64,000 bases of DNA. Source: an uncultured Capnocytophaga sp. (GTDB lineage Bacteria; Bacteroidota; Bacteroidia; Flavobacteriales; Flavobacteriaceae). Shown one piece after another: positions 8,354-15,292 of this stretch. Location of the stretch: assembly GCF_937936315.1 (NCBI RefSeq), contig NZ_CALGWU010000002.1, positions 17,395 to 81,394 of the forward strand, written 5' to 3'. Positions within the stretch are counted from its first letter, which is position 1, and every line of letters starts with the position of its first letter. The notes under the pieces were generated by a model that had not been told where the DNA came from, ran no database searches, and saw only the letters and a list, made by a program, of their open reading frames with translations. A program made the translations under genes and the position numbers.

Positions 8354-8608
8354 TTATTTTTTTCTTGCCTTTTCGCGAGCAAGACTTTCTTTAGAACGCT
8401 CTATTTGTTTTTTGAGACTTTCGATAGCACGGTCGTGAGAAGCGGCTTTATCTACTTTAGTCTTTTTATAAGCGGCTTTACTACTTGGAGAAGAAGCTTT
8501 TTTTGCCATATCGCCATAATAGGCATTGTCCTTTTTCTTATTTTCTTTCTCTTTGTCTAATCGCGCTCTGAGGTCGATGATTTGTTTTCTGTAATATTCT
8601 ACTGACAT
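8354..8608 (-). CDS. Small coiled-coil protein, first gene of the operon
   Basis: 84 residues, almost all helical and highly charged. Two coiled-coil stretches (about 5-30 and 58-82) flank a Ser/Ala-rich centre (KKASSPSSKAAYKKTKVDKA, 36-55). I have the impression of similar small proteins in other phyla but cannot name a family. It is closest to the divergent promoter region shared with the poly-G regulator, so it heads the nine-gene run 8608 to 4654. Confidence 0.65.
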   Translation of the reverse strand: MSVEYYRKQIIDLRARLDKEKENKKKDNAYYGDMAKKASSPSSKAAYKKTKVDKAASHDRAIESLKKQIERSKESLAREKARKK

Positions 8609-8652
8609 TATTTATTGTTTTTTTGGTTTCTGTTGTTATCTTTTTTCAGGGG

Positions 8653-8660
8653 CAAAAGTA
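8653..8660 (-). promoter_or_regulatory. -7 promoter element of the nine-gene operon
   Basis: The minus strand reads TACTTTTG (TAnnTTTG), 45 bases upstream of the start codon at 8608. No good -33 TTTG is found 19-20 bases further up, which fits a promoter that needs an activator. Confidence 0.55.
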
Positions 8661-8686
8661 TAATCACTCCAAAAAATACGAAAGTC

Positions 8687-8763
8687 CAATTGTGTTCAAT
8701 TGTGTGTAAATTTCCTATCCAAAATTGTACATTTAGAAACAAAATTATTGTACAATTTTGTAC
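8687..8763. promoter_or_regulatory. Operator-like repeat array between the operon and its divergent regulator
   Basis: Two direct copies of CAATTGTGT occur with a 10-base period (8687-8695, 8697-8705), then three TTGTAC half-sites (8725-8730, 8748-8753, 8758-8763), the middle one inside the palindrome ATTGTACAAT (8747-8756). The last half-site overlaps the -33 region of the regulator's own promoter. This is seen in sequence; binding by the regulator is inference. Confidence 0.5.
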
Positions 8764-8788
8764 AGTTTGGTATTTTTATGTATATTTG
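8757..8788 (+). promoter_or_regulatory. Promoter of the poly-G regulator gene
   Basis: TTTG at 8757-8760, a 20-base spacer, then TATATTTG at 8781-8788: an exact Bacteroidota sigma-A layout. The start codon is at 8819. Confidence 0.7.
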
Positions 8789-8818
8789 CTCCCCAATTAT
8801 AAATACTTGACGTGGAAA

Positions 8819-10064
8819 ATGACAAATGATTTAACTACTGAAAACACTTATAAACAACACATTAACCGCTTACAAACAGAAGTAAACCTCTCCTTTGGAA
8901 AAACAGTTACTTCTATAGCTGACTTTGAAGAATTATCGGAAAAAACGCGTCTATCTACCCAAACCTTGCGCCGCTTCTTTGGAAAAATTGACAAGGAGAA
9001 ACAACTAAGTATTACAAGTTTAAACCTGTTGTGTAACTACATTGGTTTTGCTGACTGGCAGAGCTTTTGCAACAACACAACCCCTGCTACCCCTACACAA
9101 CTGCGCGAGGTTATCAACTCTTTCTACGACACTATTGCTTTCTCGGGCGCGAGTTTTTTCGACGTTAAACTGCGTGACACTCACGAGGCTTACGCTCCTA
9201 TCATTTTGAACGATTTACCTTATGCTTATTCGTTCTTGGAACGCTATAAGAACACCCCAAAAATCACTCAGTCACTTTACCCTTGGTTCCCGTACTACGA
9301 TTGTATGGCTCAAGCGAGTTATGTACATCTCATCGAAACCTATCTCGCTACTCAGCCTTTAGAACACTTGAGAGTGTGTCAGAATTCTTTTCTTTCTTAT
9401 GGGGTGTTCTGTAGTACAAAATGGGGGGGGGGGAGGTTTTATAGAAAAATATACTACGGAAGCTGATAAATACATTGAATCGGTATGGCAAGATTATCCT
9501 GATAGTTTCTTTCATTACCCCGAAACGCGCTATACCATAGCCAAAGTAGTATTGGCTTACTTGAACAACAATGAACAAGAAGCGATTCGCGTGGCTGAAG
9601 CTGCTTTACATCGCAACCTACGCGCCAAACCCTTACACGTATTTAATGAAGAATTTAACACTCCTGATATTCTCATTTCTAAACTGTGTAATGCTCTTGT
9701 ATGGATGGGGAAAGTGGATTTTGCAATAGAGATCTATAGTACTTTTAGCGAAGAACTTTTTCTAACGAAAGATCCTGTAGAAAATATGTCGCAGCATTTT
9801 GTATATGAGCGGGACACTCAATTTGCTGCCCAAACAGTAGATATGTTGCGTTTGTTTGACCCTTCTATTCCTGAGCTTGTTTCTAAGCGTCAGCCGCATT
9901 GGAAAACGAGGGTATATGAAGAAATTCAGCAACTTCTCATTGATTTGAAGTGCTGTAAAAAAGGAGAGTTGAGCAAGCGTTTGACCTTAAAAGAGCGCTT
10001 GCGCACCCTTGCTAAGCAAACCAACTTCGGGGTCATAGAAAATTTGATACAACTATTCCAATAA
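8819..10064 (+). pseudogene. Phase-variable HTH-type regulator, out of frame at an 11-G tract
   Basis: As sequenced this gene is split. The front part runs from ATG 8819 to a stop at 9466 (215 residues). The rest is open in another frame to 10064. The switch between frames falls in a run of 11 G (9423-9433). One G fewer would join both parts into a 414-residue protein. The N-terminus (LSTQTLRRFFGK at 45-56, GFADWQSF at 76-83) matches a DNA-binding-type domain common in Flavobacteriia, and the remainder is TPR-like helix. Both parts have intact coding character, so this is a reversible off state rather than decay (inference). A terminator follows at once. Confidence 0.8.
9423..9433 (+). repeat. 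Poly-G tract (11 G) inside the regulator gene
   Basis: An uninterrupted run of 11 G within a coding region whose two halves are in different frames. Slipped-strand changes of such tracts switch genes on and off in other bacteria. G10 or G13 would restore the full frame here. Confidence 0.85.
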
Positions 10065-10097
10065 AAAAATGCTCAGGGATTTACCTGAGCATTTTTT
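10065..10097. terminator. Bidirectional terminator between the regulator gene and purB
   Basis: AAAAAATGCTCAGG pairs with CCTGAGCATTTTTT over a short loop. A and T tails on both sides let it serve both converging genes. Confidence 0.8.
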
Positions 10098-10121
10098 ATT
10101 ACTTCTTATCTCTTGCCTAAA

Positions 10122-11453
10122 CTAAACTCCTGTATAGTTCTCGGGGGTGATAACTTTTAGTTCTGCCTTTACATCTTCGCTTACTTCCAAAGTATCAATG
10201 AAGTTGCTGATAGTCTCGGCTGTAATAGCGGTATTAGTGCGGGTAAGGGCTTTGAGGGCTTCATACGGATTAGGATAGCCTTCACGACGCAAAATCGTTT
10301 GGATAGCCTCGGCTACTACTGCCCAATGGTCTTGCAAATCTTCGCGGATTTTATCTTCGTTTAAAAGGAGTTTGTTGAGTCCTTTGAGGGTAGATTGCAG
10401 GGCGATGAGTATATGACCAAAAGGCACCCCTACATTGCGCAATACTGTACTATCGGTGAGGTCGCGCTGCAGGCGGGAAATAGGCAATTTCGCCGATAGA
10501 TGCTCTAAAAGAGCGTTGGCAATACCTAAATTACCTTCAGAATTTTCAAAATCAATAGGATTTACTTTATGAGGCATAGCCGAAGAACCTACCTCGCCTG
10601 CTTTTATCTGTTGTTTGAAGTAATCCATAGAGATATACGTCCAAATATCGCGATTCAAATCGATGAGGATGGTATTGATGCGTTTGAGAGCATCGAAAAG
10701 AGCGGCTAAATGGTCGTAATGTTCAATTTGGGTAGTAGGGAATGAGTGGTGTAAGACCAATATTTCCTCAACAAAGCGGGTGCCGAAAGCCTTCCAATCG
10801 ATATTAGGATAGGCTACTTTATGAGCGTTGTAGTTACCGGTAGCTCCCCCAAATTTGGCAGCATAAGGCACTGCGATAAGGTTTTGTAACTGCTGTTCCA
10901 TACGAACGACAAACACCTCGAATTCCTTGCCCAAACGCGTAGGAGATGCCGGCTGACCGTGGGTTCGTGCTAATAATGGTACATCTTTCCATTGAACTAC
11001 TAAATTTCTCAGTTTGCTGAGCAATTGCTCTAAATCGGGCAAATACACTTGTTGTACAGCTTCTTTGATGCTAAGCGGAATAGCGGTATTATTAATATCT
11101 TGGGAGGTAAGACCAAAGTGGATAAACTCCTTATAGTCTTGCAATTGTAGATAATCAAAAGCCTCTTTAATGAAATATTCTACCGCTTTCACATCGTGAT
11201 TAGTAGTTCGTTCTATTTCTTTTACTTTTAGAGCCTCCTCTTGGGTGAAATTTTGGTAGAGTTTTCTAAGGTCGGCATATCTTTCCTTAGGGAAATCGGC
11301 AAGTTGAGGCAAGGGTAGTTGGCATAGAGCGATGAAGTACTCTACTTCCACTTGCACGCGATAACGAATAAGTGCCATTTCGGAAAAGAAAGGCACAAGT
11401 GAGGTCGTTTTATCAGCATAACGACCATCGATGGGGGAAATTGCTTTGAGCAT
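10122..11453 (-). CDS. purB: Adenylosuccinate lyase
   Basis: Fumarase-superfamily enzyme that splits SAICAR to AICAR and adenylosuccinate to AMP, both with release of fumarate. The N-terminal MLKAISPIDGRYADKT, the active-site His motifs TTNHDVKAVE and RTHGQPASPT, and the family signature SSAMPHKVNP near residue 288 are all present. Its 443 residues fit the shorter bacterial PurB form. holB starts upstream with a ~27-base gap, so both probably share a transcript. Confidence 0.95.
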   Translation of the reverse strand: MLKAISPIDGRYADKTTSLVPFFSEMALIRYRVQVEVEYFIALCQLPLPQLADFPKERYADLRKLYQNFTQEEALKVKEIERTTNHDVKAVEYFIKEAFDYLQLQDYKEFIHFGLTSQDINNTAIPLSIKEAVQQVYLPDLEQLLSKLRNLVVQWKDVPLLARTHGQPASPTRLGKEFEVFVVRMEQQLQNLIAVPYAAKFGGATGNYNAHKVAYPNIDWKAFGTRFVEEILVLHHSFPTTQIEHYDHLAALFDALKRINTILIDLNRDIWTYISMDYFKQQIKAGEVGSSAMPHKVNPIDFENSEGNLGIANALLEHLSAKLPISRLQRDLTDSTVLRNVGVPFGHILIALQSTLKGLNKLLLNEDKIREDLQDHWAVVAEAIQTILRREGYPNPYEALKALTRTNTAITAETISNFIDTLEVSEDVKAELKVITPENYTGV

Positions 11454-11480
11454 AATTTGTTAGGTGTTAGGGGTCAGATT

Positions 11481-12605
11481 TCAGTTATTAGGGGAGTGTA
11501 ATAGTCGGGTGAGTTTAATCGCTAAATCGGTGAAAATAATTTTCCCACTACCATTGCGCTCTACATGTAACTGAGCTTCTTCGAGGAGGTTGTGTATTGC
11601 CTCGATATTGTTGCCGTGAATAAAAGGGGCAAATTTGGCAAGCTGAAAAGTAGGGTCGGCAAATTGCATATACACTAAACTATTAGCTTTGTAGTTCAAC
11701 AGAAGTGCTTGCCTAAATACCTCAGCGCAGTACTGCAAAAACTGTTTTTGTGTTTCATACCCAACGGTATTGATTTCGTCACTCCACTGCAAGAGTCCTT
11801 GTATAGAGGCTTTGTTGCCACGCGCACGATAGGCAGTACGCACCCACGCAATAAACCAACGTTCAAAGGTTGCTTCTTCACTTTCTTTGTTGTCCATCAG
11901 TTGGAGGGCTTTGTTAAAGTTTCCTTGAGCGCGGAGGGCTATTTTGGTTGCTTCGGCATCAGCTAAACCACGTGCGATGAGCGCTTCCTTGATAGCTTTC
12001 TCACTCAGTGGCGGAAAGCGCAGAATTTGGCAACGCGATTTGATAGTGTCTAACAAGGCATTTTCATCTTCTACAACTAAGAGAAAGACTGTTTTATCGG
12101 CAGGTTCTTCTAGGAGTTTGAGGAGCTTGTTAGAGGCTTCGGGATTCATTTTCTCTGCCATCCAGATAATCATTATCTTATAACCTCCTTCAAACGATTT
12201 CAGGGCTAATTTATTGGTAATTTCTTTAGCCTCGTTTACCCCTATGTTAGCTTGTTTTTTATCAATATCAAGGAACACAAACCAATCAAAGAGAGAACCA
12301 TAAGGTTGTTCTTTTACAAAAGTGCGCCATTCGTCCATAAAAAGTGAACTAATAGGGTCTTTTTTCACCTTATTGTTAGTAGCTGTGGGGAAAGCAAAAT
12401 GAAGGTCGGGGTGAGCTAGTTGGGCGCATTGTTTTTTTGCTTTGGGGTTGTCGTGTGAGAGGATGAGAGTTGCGTAGGCAATTGCCATTAGCAGTCCTCC
12501 TTGTCCTTCGCCAGCGACAAATAACTGAGCGTGTGGAATGCGACCTGCTTCCACACTGGCTTTTAAATAGTTCTTTATAGTATCATATCCTAAAATATTG
12601 TTCAT
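11481..12605 (-). CDS. holB: DNA polymerase III delta' subunit
   Basis: AAA+-like clamp-loader subunit. The nucleotide loop is degenerate (GEGQGGLLMA at 32-41, without the Lys of a Walker A), as expected of delta'. Residues 155-168 (ASNKLLKLLEEP) and the SRC motif IKSRCQIL at 188-195 are typical. Helical C-terminal collar follows; total 374 residues. Located directly upstream of purB on the same strand. Confidence 0.9.
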   Translation of the reverse strand: MNNILGYDTIKNYLKASVEAGRIPHAQLFVAGEGQGGLLMAIAYATLILSHDNPKAKKQCAQLAHPDLHFAFPTATNNKVKKDPISSLFMDEWRTFVKEQPYGSLFDWFVFLDIDKKQANIGVNEAKEITNKLALKSFEGGYKIMIIWMAEKMNPEASNKLLKLLEEPADKTVFLLVVEDENALLDTIKSRCQILRFPPLSEKAIKEALIARGLADAEATKIALRAQGNFNKALQLMDNKESEEATFERWFIAWVRTAYRARGNKASIQGLLQWSDEINTVGYETQKQFLQYCAEVFRQALLLNYKANSLVYMQFADPTFQLAKFAPFIHGNNIEAIHNLLEEAQLHVERNGSGKIIFTDLAIKLTRLLHSPNN

Positions 12606-12648
12606 TGTTTAAGAAGGGGTCAGGGGTTAGGTTTCAGGTTTCAGGAGG

Positions 12649-12821
12649 TTAGTAGTAAAACAAGGGCAAGAAAAATAGTACGGCTCCTAACAAAAATAGA
12701 ATTGCCAAAAAGTAAATTACAAAACTATTTTTTGCAAAAAATATATATTGTTGTACCAAACGTATTGCCCAAAACAAAAACAAACTATTGCTACTGCTAC
12801 AAAATAATAGATTACTTGCAT
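12649..12821 (-). pseudogene. Possible frameshifted small two-helix membrane protein
   Basis: From an ATG at 12821 a 34-residue hydrophobic peptide (MQVIYYFVAVAIVCFCFG...) ends at 12717. An overlapping frame continues with a second hydrophobic helix (LAILFLLGAVLFFLPLFYY) to a stop at 12649 but has no start codon of its own. A shift near the A run at 12735-12741 would join them into one small protein. It lies between holB and the ParE-like toxin. Weak evidence. Confidence 0.3.
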
Positions 12822-12858
12822 ATTGAGGATTTGGATAATTCCGCGATTGGCAAAGCTG

Positions 12859-13152
12859 TTAAAACAAAGGTTTTTGTTTGGCACTTCTAAAATAGGTAAT
12901 TAGTATCATATTCCTTTCCTCATCTATTTCATAAAATATAGAAAATTTCCTATCAAGGAGCGCTTTTCTATGTGTTTTTAGCCTTTCACTATATTCATCA
13001 GAGCGATAGGGATTTTCTTTTATTTCTTTTTCAGCTTTTGCTACTGCTACTGCTATTTTTTCAGAATAAGCATTTGATTTATTTCTTCTTATCCAATAAG
13101 TAAGTGTCTCATCAAGATTATCAATAGCATTATCTGTCCAAAACAATTCCAT
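12859..13152 (-). CDS. RelE/ParE-family toxin
   Basis: 97 residues with the ParE/RelE fold pattern: LFWTDNAIDNLDETLTYW at the start, NPYRSDEYSERLKTHRKALL near 52-71 and FSIFYEIDEERNMILITYF near 74-92. Such toxins act on gyrase (ParE) or mRNA (RelE); which of these applies cannot be told. Its start overlaps the end of the antitoxin gene by 23 bases, the usual coupling of such pairs. Confidence 0.8.
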   Translation of the reverse strand: MELFWTDNAIDNLDETLTYWIRRNKSNAYSEKIAVAVAKAEKEIKENPYRSDEYSERLKTHRKALLDRKFSIFYEIDEERNMILITYFRSAKQKPLF

Positions 13153-13375
13153 GTTTTTCTTGTATTAATTTGTGAACTTCTGAAGTATGCTTGTAAAGAC
13201 CTAATCTTTTTTGTTCTTTAGATTTCTCTATATTTTCTATATCTTCTGCCGACAAATCGTAGTAGAAATCATCGTTTTCTACAACTGTTGTCTTTATTTT
13301 AAATCTATCAAACAAAGGTTGAAACAACAATAAATCGGCATTGTCGAAAGTTATTTTAAGTGTTGTTGTATTCAT
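13130..13375 (-). CDS. Antitoxin partner of the ParE-like toxin
   Basis: 81 residues. A short beta-rich N-terminus (TTLKITFDNADLLLF) is followed by an acidic helical tail (LSAEDIENIEKSKEQKRLG), as in antitoxins that wrap round their toxin. The family is not certain. The call rests mainly on its place directly before, and overlapping, the toxin gene. Confidence 0.7.
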   Translation of the reverse strand: MNTTTLKITFDNADLLLFQPLFDRFKIKTTVVENDDFYYDLSAEDIENIEKSKEQKRLGLYKHTSEVHKLIQEKHGIVLDR

Positions 13376-13409
13376 CGTTTTAATTTTATTTAGTTAAAGA
13401 AATTGCTTG

Positions 13410-13784
13410 TTATTCTCGTTGCGACTTTCTTCTAAAAAGCACTTGGTTAAAACTGCTTACTCTACTGCGGTCTTGTTGGGTGATAATCGCATAAACAGCC
13501 CACGGAATCAGCAAATAACCTCCTAATACTATGTAGTTCTTTCCCGCAAAAGCATAGATAAGAGCAGGCACTCCCAAAATGAGAATTGCTAAGGCTACTA
13601 TTTGCCCTATTTTTGAGGGTTTGGCGCGGAAATCGTTGGGTTCATAAGTAAAACGGCGGTTACAGTTAGGGCAGACGAGTGATTTTTCTTCCCCCTCTCG
13701 CATCGCAAACTCCACACGGTCAGTAGCTTCTGTAGCGCAAAATAGTTCTTCAGCGCAATGTTTGCATTTGGTGTATACTTTCAT
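13410..13784 (-). CDS. Zinc-ribbon membrane protein
   Basis: 124 residues. A CKHC pair at 7-10 and a CPNC pair at 38-41 can form a zinc ribbon; two hydrophobic helices follow (about 59-79 and 85-103), then a short basic tail. Cytoplasmic ribbon with membrane anchor is the likely layout. No function is known. It sits between two toxin-antitoxin modules, 4 bases from the YafQ-like toxin gene. Confidence 0.65.
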   Translation of the reverse strand: MKVYTKCKHCAEELFCATEATDRVEFAMREGEEKSLVCPNCNRRFTYEPNDFRAKPSKIGQIVALAILILGVPALIYAFAGKNYIVLGGYLLIPWAVYAIITQQDRSRVSSFNQVLFRRKSQRE

Positions 13785-13788
13785 TTTC

Positions 13789-14112
13789 TTACTTTTTAAA
13801 AAGTTCTGAATGTGAGCCTAAACGGGTAAGAACAATTCTCTTTTGTTCTTCATCATATTGTAGCCAAATAATGAGTAAATCTGGCTCTATATGACATTCT
13901 AAATGACCTTTGTATTTTCCTGTTAAAAAATGAGCTTTCATTTTTAGAGGTAACTGTTCTACACCTCCAATTCTTAACTGTTTGATAGTATCATCTATCT
14001 TAGCTATTCTTACCTTATCATTCAAAAACTTCTTATAATCCTTCTTAAAACTTGTAGAAGAGAATAACTGATACTTATACTCATCTTCTTTTTTAGTTTC
14101 TGTAGACTCCAT
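13789..14112 (-). CDS. YafQ-family mRNA interferase toxin
   Basis: 107 residues. FKKDYKKFLNDKV near 22-34, HFLTGKYKGHLECHIEPDLL near 62-81 and TRLGSHSELF at the end match YafQ, a ribosome-dependent mRNA endonuclease of the RelE superfamily. The conserved His residues (HIEPD, GSHSELF) and the terminal Phe are kept, so it is probably active. It follows its antitoxin gene by 4 bases. Confidence 0.85.
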   Translation of the reverse strand: MESTETKKEDEYKYQLFSSTSFKKDYKKFLNDKVRIAKIDDTIKQLRIGGVEQLPLKMKAHFLTGKYKGHLECHIEPDLLIIWLQYDEEQKRIVLTRLGSHSELFKK

Positions 14113-14116
14113 AATC

Positions 14117-14350
14117 TTAGTTTTTTAAGAACGATAAAAACGCATCAACATCATCAAAGAAAGGTGTATCTTTGTCCTTTATCAACCTTTCTGCTTCAAC
14201 CATAGCTTCTTTGGTTTCTTGATTAGGAATCTCTTTCTCTTCCTTCTTTAATTTTTTAACATCAACAATATTAAAGTTAAGACTTTTAAGGATATTCATA
14301 GCATTTTCCAAAGAAATACCTTGTGGAGGAGTGGTTAAAATTGCATTCAT
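14117..14350 (-). CDS. Antitoxin partner of the YafQ-like toxin
   Basis: 77 residues. N-terminal segment LTTPPQGISLENAMNILKSL, then a charged linker (KKLKKEEKEIPNQETKEAM) and a helical end rich in Asp. RelB/DinJ-like roles are inferred from position and size, not from a firm motif. It starts 14 bases after terC, so terC, both modules and the zinc-ribbon gene may form one transcript. Confidence 0.65.
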   Translation of the reverse strand: MNAILTTPPQGISLENAMNILKSLNFNIVDVKKLKKEEKEIPNQETKEAMVEAERLIKDKDTPFFDDVDAFLSFLKN

Positions 14351-14364
14351 ATCTTTTTATTTTT

Positions 14365-15147
14365 TTAGTTATTAGTCTTCTTCCTCATTTTCATATTCAA
14401 AAACTCAACACCCAATGAAAAGGCTATTGCAAAGTACAAATAGCCCTTAGGCACTGCCCCTACTGTTTGTCCAGCGAGTACTGCTTCCGAAAGGTGCATA
14501 CTCTCGGTGATAAGCATAAAGCCAATGAGTATCAGAAAGGAAAGGGCTAATATTTGAATTGACGGATTGCGGTTCACAAAGTTACCTACAGGGTTAGCAA
14601 AGAGCATCATTATTGCCACTGAAAGGATTACAGCAATAATCATTAGGTAAATTGCACCTTCCAATCCATTGGTCATTCCCACAGCTGTGAGGATACTATC
14701 TATTGAAAAGATGATGTCTATCAGTAAGATTTGCACGATAACTCCGCTAAATGAAGCCTGTTGTCGCGCTTGAGGCTGCTCCGATTCGGTAACGTGTTCT
14801 ATATGATTTACTTTAGCGTGAATTTCTTTAGTTGATTTGTAGAGTAAGAAAATACCTCCCGCGAGAAGTATCAGTGCTTGTCCGTTGAAATGTGCTGAGA
14901 ACCAACCCCAATCAAAACTGATAAGCGGGTCTTTGAGGCGAATGAGGAAGGAAATTCCCAATAGCAAACCTATACGCATAAACATTGCCAAGAAGAGTCC
15001 CAAGCGAGTAGCACGTTTGCGTTGGTTTTCGGGTAATTTACCTGTAACGATAGAGATAAATATCACATTATCAATCCCCAAAACGATTTCGAGGAAAGTA
15101 AGGGTAAGGAGTGCCACAAGGGCATCAACAGAAAATAAAAAATCCAT
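14365..15147 (-). CDS. TerC-family integral membrane protein
   Basis: 260 residues and about seven membrane helices. The two family hallmarks, LEIVLGIDNVIFI at 19-31 and LIDIIFSIDSILTAVGM near 142-158, carry the Asp residues in membrane helices typical of TerC/Alx/YgdQ proteins, which are linked to metal (manganese) export and tellurite resistance. The substrate here is not known. Its own promoter is clear at 15198-15229. Confidence 0.9.
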   Translation of the reverse strand: MDFLFSVDALVALLTLTFLEIVLGIDNVIFISIVTGKLPENQRKRATRLGLFLAMFMRIGLLLGISFLIRLKDPLISFDWGWFSAHFNGQALILLAGGIFLLYKSTKEIHAKVNHIEHVTESEQPQARQQASFSGVIVQILLIDIIFSIDSILTAVGMTNGLEGAIYLMIIAVILSVAIMMLFANPVGNFVNRNPSIQILALSFLILIGFMLITESMHLSEAVLAGQTVGAVPKGYLYFAIAFSLGVEFLNMKMRKKTNN

Positions 15148-15197
15148 AATATTTCAATTAACAATTGACAATGAATAATTAACAATAATTGAGGCGA

Positions 15198-15229
15198 CAA
15201 AGGTAGTAAAGAATTTGCTAATGAGCAAA
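15198..15229 (-). promoter_or_regulatory. terC promoter
   Basis: On the minus strand TTTG (15229-15226), a 20-base spacer and TACCTTTG (15205-15198). Its -33 box directly abuts that of the divergent promoter, so both polymerases would compete for the same site. Confidence 0.75.
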
Positions 15230-15231
15230 TT
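15212..15231. repeat. Palindrome at the terC / M1 peptidase divergent promoters
   Basis: AATTTGCTAATGAGCAAATT, a near-perfect 20-base palindrome overlapping the -33 boxes. The same sequence with one base changed lies at 56282-56301 over the -33 box of the DUF389 gene. Confidence 0.6.
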
Positions 15232-15261
15232 TGGAAATGAGCAAATTAACCTTTATCTTTG
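15230..15261 (+). promoter_or_regulatory. Promoter of the M1 peptidase gene
   Basis: TTTG (15230-15233), 20 bases, TATCTTTG (15254-15261); start codon at 15293. Confidence 0.75.
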
Positions 15262-15292
15262 CGCTTTCTAAAAAACTAAAACAATTCATCTG

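Noticed and set aside
12702..12890. A 62-residue plus-strand frame between holB and the toxin
   Set aside because: No family, no promoter, and a minus-strand hydrophobic reading of the same DNA is more protein-like.
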